From positions 1,612,001 through 1,676,000 of the forward strand of contig NZ_CP065217.1 in assembly GCF_015767675.1 (NCBI RefSeq): a DNA stretch of 64,000 bases. Direction: 5' to 3'. Shown here one piece after another: positions 44,901-51,677 of this stretch. Each line of letters opens with the position of its first letter. Within the stretch, counting starts at the first letter, position 1. The notes beneath the pieces are model-generated. The model worked only from the letters and a program-made list of their open reading frames with translations. It ran no database searches and had not been told where the DNA came from. This DNA comes from Vibrio navarrensis (GTDB taxonomy: Bacteria > Pseudomonadota > Gammaproteobacteria > Enterobacterales > Vibrionaceae). A program made the position numbers and the translations under genes.

Positions 44901-46384
44901 TAGTCCTTAGCCCCCATCACCACACGCAGCCCTGCAATCACCGCTACAAAGAGAATCACCGCCGCAATCAGGCCCGAGTTGTCAATCAGGGCGGGAAAGA
45001 CGGAGGAACCCGCGCGCAGCTTTGCGCCGTTGGCGAATTCAAAATCTAAGAAGTGCTCTCTGTATTCCCCGCTTGAGAGGGAGTCTAGATTCAGGGAAAA
45101 GAGTTTTTTGAAGTCATTCACCTTTTCTGTGTATTGCTCTTTGAGGTCTTCCACTTCCTGAGCGAGTTTTTCCACCTCGGATTCCTGATAGAGAGGGGTT
45201 TCACCGAAATTAATCAGCGAGTCGTGATTGCCTTTGGTGAGTCCTTTACCGTCGAGCTTATCGGATATACCACCGAGTTTATCGCCCATACCTTCTAAGC
45301 TGTCGCCTAGACCGTCGATTTTGGTGCCAACAGAGTCAATTGCACCGACTACCTCAGAATTATCACCGCCTGAGCCATCACCATCACCGCCCGAACCGCC
45401 CGACTGTAATTCACCTAGAATACTATCCAGTTTGCTATTGGTATTGCGGAGCTCATAAAGATTGTTTCGAATTTCATAACCAACATTGCGAACGTCATAG
45501 ATAGAATTCCGAAGACTATACATAGTTTCTCTATTGGTAATAATCTCTCTCGATGTCTGCAACTGAGCATCATGGATAACACTAAGTATCGAATTAGTCA
45601 TTTCAGAACCGGAACCGGAACCCTCGGCGAGTAACTTGCTCAAGTTTTTGAGCTCAGTATCAATGCTTTGATTAGAGGTATTGATACTCTTTGCGGTGCT
45701 CAGTATTTGTGAAACATCGGTATAAGTCAGCTGTGAATATTTGTCGATGTTAGCCGTATTATTGCGGGTAGATGCAGTGGCACTTTCTAGGCCAGACGTA
45801 TTCTCTTGAAGCTGCTTAATATGAAAATCAATAGAGTTTAATTTGTCAGCCTGAGCAGCGGCGAGCTTTGCTTGCAGCTTAGCTGTTTTCGCATGCAGAT
45901 AACCGCTTTCAATGTTGTTGGGCATCTCATTAATAACGGAATTAAGATATTGCGCATAAGCAGGATTGGGGGTGCCAGAGCCGCCTTGATTATCGCAAGA
46001 GGGGTCTAGTACGCCATCTTTGTAACAGGAGCTATCACCGGAACCATCACCGCTACCGTCACCATCACCAGAGCCGTCACCGGAGCCATCACCATTACCG
46101 CCAGCGTTAGGAACGGAGCCGCCAAAAATAAGACTGTCTCCTTGGTCGCAACTCACACCAGTGGAAATAAAAGCACCGACGCACGAGCCATCGCTCGGGA
46201 AACACACCGCAACATCATCAAGGCGAAACAAGCAGCCGGTAAGGCATGCTTTCGGGCTATCACCGTAAAGCGTGCCTAACCAAGTTTTAGACGAAAGTTT
46301 AAGCCCAATGGTACATGTTGCCGCGTAAGAGAATGAGGTAAACAACGCAGACAGCGACACTAAAAATATAATACTGATACGCAT
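44900..46384 (-). CDS. pIII-like adsorption / minor coat protein
   Basis: 494 residues from ATG 46384. Signal peptide RISIIFLVSLSALFTSFSYAA. An N-terminal cysteine-rich head domain (residues about 22-105) is followed by Gly/Asp/Ser linker (about 110-135), a long coiled-coil-rich stalk with repeated Asn-Thr patterns, a second Gly-rich linker (about residues 345-360) and a C-terminal membrane anchor (LIAAVILFVAVIAGLRVVMGAKD). This head-linker-anchor layout is that of pIII, which binds pilus and TolA. A longer frame from 46474 runs through a terminator and is rejected. Confidence 0.88.
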   Translation of the reverse strand: MRISIIFLVSLSALFTSFSYAATCTIGLKLSSKTWLGTLYGDSPKACLTGCLFRLDDVAVCFPSDGSCVGAFISTGVSCDQGDSLIFGGSVPNAGGNGDGSGDGSGDGDGSGDGSGDSSCYKDGVLDPSCDNQGGSGTPNPAYAQYLNSVINEMPNNIESGYLHAKTAKLQAKLAAAQADKLNSIDFHIKQLQENTSGLESATASTRNNTANIDKYSQLTYTDVSQILSTAKSINTSNQSIDTELKNLSKLLAEGSGSGSEMTNSILSVIHDAQLQTSREIITNRETMYSLRNSIYDVRNVGYEIRNNLYELRNTNSKLDSILGELQSGGSGGDGDGSGGDNSEVVGAIDSVGTKIDGLGDSLEGMGDKLGGISDKLDGKGLTKGNHDSLINFGETPLYQESEVEKLAQEVEDLKEQYTEKVNDFKKLFSLNLDSLSSGEYREHFLDFEFANGAKLRAGSSVFPALIDNSGLIAAVILFVAVIAGLRVVMGAKD

Positions 46385-46395
46385 GCATTTACCTC

Positions 46396-46424
46396 GAAGA
46401 AAAACGCCCCCGCTAGGAGGCGTT
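46396..46424 (-). terminator. Intra-operon terminator between coat and adsorption genes
   Basis: On the minus strand AACGCCTCC (46424-46416) pairs with GGGGGCGTT (46411-46403), loop TAGC, followed by TTTCTTC. The stop codon of the 32-residue ORF is in the loop. Ff phages also have a terminator between gene VIII and gene III to limit pIII. Confidence 0.8.
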
Positions 46425-46511
46425 AATACCTGTATAGAAGCCGTAAACAAAACATCCCGCCATCGATAGGCCAAAGAGAACAGACAAGACGTTTGTGATA
46501 AGCTCCGCCAT
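46413..46511 (-). CDS. Tiny hydrophobic phage protein (pVII/pIX-like)
   Basis: 32 residues, nearly all one membrane helix (LITNVLSVLFGLSMAGCFVYG) with a short Glu-containing N-terminus, starting 4 bases after the coat protein stop. Size and place fit the pVII/pIX minor coat proteins (32-33 residues in Ff phage), though those lie before gene VIII in Ff. The stop codon is in the terminator loop. Family assignment by size and context only. Confidence 0.6.
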   Translation of the reverse strand: MAELITNVLSVLFGLSMAGCFVYGFYTGINAS

Positions 46512-46515
46512 CGTC

Positions 46516-46725
46516 TTAGCGCATTGCGCCCACAATCATGCGCAGACCAAAGCCCAGCGCCGCAAGACCAATCAGGCCGACCACAACTAAGCCATAGTTG
46601 CTTTGACCTGTTGATACTGCCGTAGTGATGGCGCTAGCAACATCACCTTCCGCAAAAGCACTAGAAGCAGTGACAGAAGCAGCAACAGCGATACCGACTT
46701 TTTTCATGGTGTTACGTAGTTTCAT
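46516..46725 (-). CDS. Major coat protein (pVIII-like)
   Basis: 69 residues: signal peptide (KKVGIAVAASVTASSAFA), an acidic amphipathic stretch (EGDVASAITTAVSTGQ), a membrane helix (YGLVVVGLIGLAALGFGL) and a basic end (RMIVGAMR) that contacts DNA. This is the exact layout of inovirus pVIII. GGAG lies 8 bases before the ATG at 46725. It is the most heavily needed virion protein and is followed by the terminator that limits downstream expression. Confidence 0.93.
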   Translation of the reverse strand: MKLRNTMKKVGIAVAASVTASSAFAEGDVASAITTAVSTGQSNYGLVVVGLIGLAALGFGLRMIVGAMR

Positions 46726-46757
46726 AGGAATATCTCCAACTGAGTTAAGTAAAAGGG

Positions 46758-46988
46758 CTAACCGCGCCCAAAGGTTTTGACAATTCGACCCAAGATGTGA
46801 CCCGAGACCAGCGAGAGCAACAAATACCCGCTGACCGTGGTGTATATCTGTGGGTCAATGGTGACCGAGCCGAGAGACTGATTTTGGATAGCTTCCAGCT
46901 CGGAAGGAGTGAGAATTGTGTAAGTGCAATCAAAGCCTTGAGGCGCGAGCATCAAGTAACCGTTGTAAGCAATGACACAATTACTCAT
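46758..46988 (-). CDS. Small phage membrane protein before the coat gene
   Basis: 76 residues. The N-terminal half has two cysteines (SNCVIAYNGYLML, GFDCTYTILT); the C-terminal half is a membrane helix (TTVSGYLLLSLVSGHILGRIV) with a basic end. It lies between the ssDNA-binding protein and the coat gene, where minor coat genes VII/IX are found in other inoviruses. No exact family known to me. Confidence 0.65.
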   Translation of the reverse strand: MSNCVIAYNGYLMLAPQGFDCTYTILTPSELEAIQNQSLGSVTIDPQIYTTVSGYLLLSLVSGHILGRIVKTFGRG

Positions 46989-46999
46989 GATTTGGTGCC

Positions 47000-47320
47000 T
47001 TACTTAGTGACTATCTTGAAATCGACGACCCAGTTTTTCTGCAAATCGTTTGGATTCAGGCCCAGTTCCAATTCGAGCTCAATCGGGTATTTGCCCTCAA
47101 GCTTGCTGAACTCAGCGAACAGAGAGGGGTTGTTATTGCACATGGCAATGGTTTTTTGCATCAGGCCCACGCGGGTACAGGTGCCTTTTTGTGATTGTGT
47201 CCAACCGTCATTTTGACCAAGGTAGTTAACGACTGCGTAGTCGTAAGGACGGTCATTGGCCTTGCTCAAGCCTTTGGAATGTTCAAAGCCAAGGACGATA
47301 GCGCGAATGGTGTTAGCCAT
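47000..47320 (-). CDS. Phage single-strand DNA-binding protein (RstB/gpV-like)
   Basis: 106 residues from ATG 47320 (MANTIRAIVLGFEHSKG). Strand-rich pattern and place directly after Rep match the RstB/gpV group, which coats viral single strands before assembly. Start overlaps the Rep stop by 8 bases. A longer frame beginning at 47479 lies inside Rep and is not supported. Assignment by position and size; no diagnostic motif. Confidence 0.65.
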   Translation of the reverse strand: MANTIRAIVLGFEHSKGLSKANDRPYDYAVVNYLGQNDGWTQSQKGTCTRVGLMQKTIAMCNNNPSLFAEFSKLEGKYPIELELELGLNPNDLQKNWVVDFKIVTK

Positions 47321-48572
47321 AGGTAATTTCTCCAGATTGTTGTTTGGTATGTATTCCTCGACCGACTGGATAGTTAATTCGGTCGGGTATGTCTGCGGTA
47401 GTGAGGCCCTTTGTAAGAACGGCCAATACTTCTTCAGGCTTGTCATAGATAAGCTGAAGGGCGTTGATGAGTTTTCCATACTGAGTCTTTGCGTGTTTAA
47501 TCGCGTTCTCTAATGAAATGTTAAAGACGAGCTTCACCGTTGGAATACGGATTGGCTCAACCTCTGAAATAAGCTCGGAGAGAGCAGGGTAAGCGCCAGC
47601 AAAATAGGGGTCTGGGTCGGTCAATACGTCAAACGGAATGACACGGAAGCGGTTACCCAATTGCACCTCAAAGCGATTCCAATCGGGGTATTCGGTCGAG
47701 CGCATCTGTGCGCCTTTGTGGTAAGCACGAAAGACTTTGCCATTTTCACGCGCACCCACATAGAACGTGCGGCCACGGTCAGGCACTAAGCCACACTTGC
47801 GGCGGTCGTCCGATGTTGCGCCCGTTCCGCCCATGAATAAACCCCAACCCGGAGGCGTACCGCGTGTAATGAATGCGCCGTCTTGATAGCGGTCAATGAT
47901 TTCATCGATAGTCACCGCGCCTTGCAAATCATCAAGGGCAATATCAACGCGAGTCAGTTTGGCCGCTGGCATCTGTTTTAAGGCTTTTTGCAGTTGCACC
48001 ATGTTGACGGCCTCGCAACCCTTACCGGAGAACGAGACATAGAAGCCAAAGTTTTTCGCACCCCAAGCGACTTTACCTGCTTGAGTGCCGTTACACATGA
48101 GGTTAGCCGAGTGAGAATAACCGGAATAGCCGCCGCGTCGTTCCAGAGTCCAGAGATTGCCAGGATAGGAAATTTCGTCGTTAAGCAACTCTAGAAACGA
48201 TTCAATTTCGCCATGACAAAGCGTATCGAGCATATCCACACCAAGGTTAACAATCAGCTCTTCATAACATTGTTGAAAGCTCTTATCGGTGGCAATTTCC
48301 AGTTCCGCATGGCACAGCTCGTTTGCCAGTGAATCAAAATACAAATCTCGATTCGCGTAGTTGGTTTCTTTAATGCAGCCAAGGACTTGCGCGAGGTTTT
48401 CCGCAAAGTAATTGATTTGAGTGCGTTCACGATGAGCCACGGCGGAGCTGGCTTGAGACTGGAATTCACCCACTTGCGACAGTGCAAAGCGATGCTTGGC
48501 CATTTCCTTGCAACGTTCGAGCAGTTGAGGCGTACCGGAGAAAGAGACGTAATCAATAAGTGTTCGAGACAT
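47313..48572 (-). CDS. Rolling-circle replication initiator (Rep_trans/RstA-type)
   Basis: 419 residues from ATG 48572 (MSRTLIDYVSFSGT), with GGAGAG 7 bases upstream. Visible features: GGYSGYSHSANLMCNG, FYVSFSGKGCEAVNM, and LTRVDIALDDLQG, which carries the RxDxAxD metal/strand motif of phage replication initiation factors (PF02486), plus FYVGARENGKVFRAYHKG and WNRFEVQLGN with catalytic tyrosines. It nicks the plus strand at the origin. First large gene of the leftward operon. Confidence 0.88.
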   Translation of the reverse strand: MSRTLIDYVSFSGTPQLLERCKEMAKHRFALSQVGEFQSQASSAVAHRERTQINYFAENLAQVLGCIKETNYANRDLYFDSLANELCHAELEIATDKSFQQCYEELIVNLGVDMLDTLCHGEIESFLELLNDEISYPGNLWTLERRGGYSGYSHSANLMCNGTQAGKVAWGAKNFGFYVSFSGKGCEAVNMVQLQKALKQMPAAKLTRVDIALDDLQGAVTIDEIIDRYQDGAFITRGTPPGWGLFMGGTGATSDDRRKCGLVPDRGRTFYVGARENGKVFRAYHKGAQMRSTEYPDWNRFEVQLGNRFRVIPFDVLTDPDPYFAGAYPALSELISEVEPIRIPTVKLVFNISLENAIKHAKTQYGKLINALQLIYDKPEEVLAVLTKGLTTADIPDRINYPVGRGIHTKQQSGEITYG

Positions 48573-48573
48573 G

Positions 48574-48777
48574 TTAAAACTCTCCATCCGAATCAAATGC
48601 ACCGGAATCCCGCAGCGTTTGGTCGTTGTCGTCGGTCACTTCGATAACATCGCGGCCATCGGCGCAGGCAAACGCGTACATTTCGCCGCGAGTGCGGAAG
48701 TAATCGGGACGACCATCAATGCAGACGTAATAACCGTCTTCTTCGTGCCAGTAGTAAACAGGAGAGTTGATAAACAT
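48574..48777 (-). CDS. Small acidic phage early protein
   Basis: 67 residues from ATG 48777 (MFINSPVYYWHEEDGYYVCIDG). Acidic C-terminus (DVIEVTDDNDQTLRDSGAFDSDGEF split by family). Lies between the zinc-ribbon gene (2-base gap) and Rep (1-base gap), so it is part of the early operon. No function recognised. Confidence 0.6.
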   Translation of the reverse strand: MFINSPVYYWHEEDGYYVCIDGRPDYFRTRGEMYAFACADGRDVIEVTDDNDQTLRDSGAFDSDGEF

Positions 48778-48779
48778 GA

Positions 48780-49142
48780 TTACGCGCCCTTGATGCTGTA
48801 CGAGAGTTGCGCCACAGGCCAACGTGATTTGATTTTGTTGAGCAGTTGTCGAGCCGTGTTTTCTGGCAAGGTCAGCGCGTGAACGTGATGTGTTGTTGTG
48901 ACAACGTGACCTTTTAAAAAGGACTGCAAATACAAAGACTCAGTGCCAGATGAGAGCAAGATTCTTGCTTTAAGTGGTTCTGGATTGGTGGCATCCATTG
49001 CGTAAGCACAGTCAGCGCAACAAGCCGTTGAGAATGGAATAAGCGTGTTATAGCAAAGTGGACAATAACGATGAGGAACGCCGTTAATCAAATTGAGCGT
49101 TGAAGCTTGTCCGAGTTTTGCGATTCTAGAGCTGATAGCCAT
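48780..49142 (-). CDS. Phage zinc-ribbon protein at head of replication operon
   Basis: 120 residues from ATG 49142 (MAISSRIAKLGQ). A four-cysteine ribbon is clear: YCPLCYNTLIPFSTACCADC (C-x2-C, 11-12 residues, C-x2-C). The rest is helical. Possibly DNA-binding and regulatory; first gene of the leftward operon, facing the plus-strand regulator across an operator-rich gap. Confidence 0.6.
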   Translation of the reverse strand: MAISSRIAKLGQASTLNLINGVPHRYCPLCYNTLIPFSTACCADCAYAMDATNPEPLKARILLSSGTESLYLQSFLKGHVVTTTHHVHALTLPENTARQLLNKIKSRWPVAQLSYSIKGA

Positions 49143-49227
49143 GCCAACCACCTTGAACAGTTGAGAGTGACCGCCAGAGCTCAAAGCGAACGCTTCAAGG
49201 GCAAACGCCCGAACTCAGGCGGTCAAT

Positions 49228-49295
49228 ACAGTAAATTCTGTGGTGATTTAATACAGAAAACTTTGTACCGTCAATAAAGCAATTTCTGTATTAAA
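49228..49295. promoter_or_regulatory. Operator array between phage regulator and replication operon
   Basis: TTTAATACAGAAA (49247-49259) is exactly inverted at 49283-49295 (TTTCTGTATTAAA); a third dyad ACAG-TAAATT-CTGT is at 49228-49241. The arrangement between divergent genes resembles the RstR operators of CTXphi. Confidence 0.6.
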
Positions 49296-49338
49296 CGACT
49301 AGAATCAGGTCTAAGAGGAACAAAAAGGAAAGCTAGAA

Positions 49339-49707
49339 ATGTATACAAACAAGCTCATTGATGCCTATAAAGAGCAGATGAACTATGTTCAATACAAGCA
49401 AATCGCTCACGACCTAGGCGTAAGCCCTCAAATGATTACAGAAGTGAGAAAAGGAAGAACGTACCTTAGTGAAAATCAGATACTTATGCTTGCTGATGCC
49501 GTTGGCGAAGATAAAGAAAAGGCTCTGGTAGGCTTGGCACTCGATAAAGCAAAAACATACGAGGCACAAGAACTTTGGACTAACATTGCAAAAAAGTTTA
49601 ACGGGCTAGGTTTAACAGGTATTTCAATGGCTTGTGGAGCATTAGCACTAGGTATCAGTGACCCTGTCACTCTGTTATCACAGTGCGCATTATGTATATT
49701 ATGTTAA
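49339..49707 (+). CDS. Phage helix-turn-helix regulator whose 3' end lies in dif
   Basis: 122 residues. Helix-turn-helix at residues about 15-55 (VQYKQIAHDLGVSPQMITEVRKGRTYLSENQI in two helices), then a helical segment and a hydrophobic C-terminus (GLGLTGISMACGALALGIS). The last codons (tgc gca tta tgt ata tta tgt taa) are dif sequence. AAGGA precedes the ATG. It probably represses the leftward operon through the operators nearby, like RstR, but it is not RstR. In the circular phage the frame would continue differently (see findings). Confidence 0.8.
   Translation: MYTNKLIDAYKEQMNYVQYKQIAHDLGVSPQMITEVRKGRTYLSENQILMLADAVGEDKEKALVGLALDKAKTYEAQELWTNIAKKFNGLGLTGISMACGALALGISDPVTLLSQCALCILC
49590..49692 (+). 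repeat. Right copy of 103-base direct repeat (prophage end)
   Basis: Matches 38903-39005 without gaps at roughly 80 percent, perfect for the first 27 bases and the last 16 or so. Ends at the XerC arm. Confidence 0.85.
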
Positions 49708-49709
49708 AT
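49682..49709 (+). other. dif1 chromosome dimer resolution site (right attachment site)
   Basis: XerC arm AGTGCGCATTA (49682-49692), central TGTATA (49693-49698), XerD arm TTATGTTAAAT (49699-49709). It agrees fully with Vibrio dif1 as I know it. XerCD acts here, with FtsK, to resolve chromosome dimers, and filamentous phages insert at it. Confidence 0.93.
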
Positions 49710-49727
49710 ATCCCAGTTTACTTCCTA

Positions 49728-49848
49728 GGTTCATGAGCAACAATAAATCAATAAGTTACCTTCTCTCACTTTCACTTCACAAAAATCTGTTTTACGTTTA
49801 CGCTGAGTTCATGAGCTTATGTTCTAGGTTTATTGTTAGGTTCATAAG
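49728..49848. repeat. Three GTTCATRAG copies and inverted pair next to dif
   Basis: GGTTCATGAG (49728-49737), AGTTCATGAG (49806-49815), GGTTCATAAG (49839-49848); also AACAATAAA (49739-49747) inverted at 49829-49837. Purpose unknown. Confidence 0.5.
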
Positions 49849-49885
49849 TCTATTTAACAGTATTCGGATTTACCATAAAATCCAT

Positions 49886-49926
49886 AATATAGAACAAAAC
49901 AATCTGCGTTTGTTTTGTTCTATATT
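49886..49926. repeat. Perfect 17-bp inverted repeat near dif
   Basis: AATATAGAACAAAACAA (49886-49902) and its exact complement (49910-49926), 7-base loop. It is 18 bases beyond the stop codon of the hybrid kinase gene, so it may end that transcript although no clean T run follows on the minus strand. Confidence 0.7.
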
Positions 49927-49943
49927 AAGTTCAAGCGTTTCTG

Positions 49944-51677
49944 CTAAAGTTCAACGTAGTGGAATGTTTGGATAACACTCTCTAGTTCATGCTTTCTGAC
50001 AGGTTTTGCGATAAAACTATCCATTCCGGATTCCAAGCAATTCTGACGATCACTTTCTAGAGCGTGTGCTGTTAGTGCGACAATAGGTACTTGGAAGCCG
50101 TTGTTTCTAAGTGTTCTTGTAGCTGTTAGTCCGTCCATGACTGGCATCGAGACATCCATAAGTACCATATCTAGTGGCACTTCATCTCGTCCAATAAATT
50201 CAATGGCTTCACTACCATTGTTTGCCATGAATACCTTATGTCCTAACTTGGACAGAAGCAGCTTAATGACCATTTGATTAGATTTGGTGTCTTCAACTAC
50301 GAGTATGTTCAAGCTCTTATTGAATAGATCAGTCTTAGTGACGCTATCACCCTTGGTCCGCCGTAGCTCTTTGACTGGTAAACAGACTAAAAACTCAGAT
50401 CCTTTGCCAAATTCACTAGAAACTGAAATAGTTCCAGACATTAATTCTACAAGATGCTTGGTAATAGCGAGTCCTAGACCTGTGCCGCCAAACTCACGTG
50501 TGATTGAGCTATCTGCCTGTTTAAATGCAACAAATAGTGATGAAATTTTGTCTTCTTCTATACCAATACCGGTATCTCTGACGGCCAATATCAGTTTATT
50601 CCTCTCAACAGATAGACGAATATGTATTTCACCGGTTTGAGTAAACTTGACAGCATTGCCCACTAGATTGAATAGAATCTGTGAAATACGTATTGGGTCA
50701 AGCCAATAATCATTATGTGGATCAAAGAACAAATTGAAGTGAAAACGGAGCCCTTTGCTTTCTGCAAGTTGCTGTTGCTGTCGCAATACAGAAGTGGCAG
50801 TGTCACTTAAATTAATCCATTGTTCTAATAGAGAAAAGTTACCTGATTCGATCTTGGATATATCTAGGATATCACTGATGAGTGCCAACAAGAGCTCTGC
50901 GGAGCTTTCCATTTGTTGTACAACTTCGCTTTGGTATTTAGAGATACCGGAATCCTTGAGCAGGTCTAGCATGCCCAATACGGAGTTAAGTGGTGTTCGA
51001 AGCTCATGACTCATCATGGCAAGAAACTCGGATTTGGCCTTATTGGCTCGCTCTGATTCTTCTCGCGCCACAGCCAGTTCGTGAGTTCGCGCCTCTACAA
51101 TACGTTGTAACTTTTCTTTGTGCTCAATATCGATAACAGCGCGTTCAACCAAAGGCAAAAAACGTTTCAGAGTCTCCTTTGACTCAATGCTAAACTGCCC
51201 TGGCCTGCTCCCAACGAGTAGAATGACCGACCGGGTCACTTCTGCGTCTATTCCTGTTAACAACACGGAGCCGATGTGAGTTTGAATGAAGCTGTTGATG
51301 TTTTTGAATTCATTGGCTTTATAAGGCTCAAACAGCAGGATGCATTCACCGCCTAAAGCGCGGTTGAATTTATCGCCTTCAGACCATGCAATATGAGCAA
51401 AAGCGCGATTGGTGGTCAGTAATGTTGAGAATGAGGGTTCTTCGCAGTGGCGAGAAAGTACAACAAAATCATCAAAATCTATGTATTTTTTCAATACGCC
51501 TTTTAAGCCAGAAAATATTTCATGGCGATTTTTAGCTTCACTCATGGCGGAAATGGCACTAAGAATGGCTTTGTTCTCTTCTGCCAATCTTTTCTCACGT
51601 TCCCTACTTTCTTTTAGTTCAGCCAGCGCTTCTTGTAGCTCTTCTTTGATGAAGGTATTTTTGATTTTATGCGTCAT
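49944..51677 (-). CDS. vpsS: Hybrid sensor histidine kinase (VpsS-like)
   Basis: 577 residues, no membrane helix. Domain order: coiled coil (1-40), GAF-like sensor (about 45-190), coiled coil, HisKA with phospho-His in MMSHELRTPLN, HATPase (NLVGNAVKF, DTGIGI, GTGLGL), receiver domain with phospho-Asp in MVLMDVSMPVMDG and TAHAL, KP of FIAKPVRK. It follows a FIST gene, overlapping by 11 bases. Order and domains match V. cholerae VC1444-VC1445 (vpsV-vpsS), which feed the quorum-sensing/biofilm relay via LuxU. Name by synteny; signal not known. Confidence 0.85.
   Translation of the reverse strand: MTHKIKNTFIKEELQEALAELKESREREKRLAEENKAILSAISAMSEAKNRHEIFSGLKGVLKKYIDFDDFVVLSRHCEEPSFSTLLTTNRAFAHIAWSEGDKFNRALGGECILLFEPYKANEFKNINSFIQTHIGSVLLTGIDAEVTRSVILLVGSRPGQFSIESKETLKRFLPLVERAVIDIEHKEKLQRIVEARTHELAVAREESERANKAKSEFLAMMSHELRTPLNSVLGMLDLLKDSGISKYQSEVVQQMESSAELLLALISDILDISKIESGNFSLLEQWINLSDTATSVLRQQQQLAESKGLRFHFNLFFDPHNDYWLDPIRISQILFNLVGNAVKFTQTGEIHIRLSVERNKLILAVRDTGIGIEEDKISSLFVAFKQADSSITREFGGTGLGLAITKHLVELMSGTISVSSEFGKGSEFLVCLPVKELRRTKGDSVTKTDLFNKSLNILVVEDTKSNQMVIKLLLSKLGHKVFMANNGSEAIEFIGRDEVPLDMVLMDVSMPVMDGLTATRTLRNNGFQVPIVALTAHALESDRQNCLESGMDSFIAKPVRKHELESVIQTFHYVEL

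Larger units (their letters stand above)
39006..49698 (-). mobile_element. Integrated filamentous (Inoviridae, CTXphi-like) prophage with cargo genes
   Basis: About 10.7 kb flanked by two dif-type sites. The core runs on the minus strand in the order Rep, ssDNA-binding protein, small membrane protein, major coat, small hydrophobic protein, terminator, pIII, pVI, Zot: the canonical inovirus layout. A plus-strand regulator lies at the right end and a DUF3653 gene at the left. There is no integrase or secretin gene, so integration depends on host XerC/XerD and export on a host secretin (EpsD in known cases). It is longer than usual 6-8.5 kb phages because of about 2.7 kb of PLD, DUF262 and HEPN genes. 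Confidence 0.9.

Noticed and set aside
45228..45458. Ser/Pro-rich plus-strand ORF opposite the pIII linker
   Set aside because: Antisense shadow of the Gly/Asp/Ser linker.
46385..46474. 30-codon N-terminal extension of the pIII gene
   Set aside because: It crosses the terminator and tiny ORF, and would hide the clear signal peptide starting at 46384.
47321..47479. N-terminal extension of the ssDNA-binding protein frame
   Set aside because: Lies wholly within the Rep gene; ATG 47320 gives the expected size and coupling.
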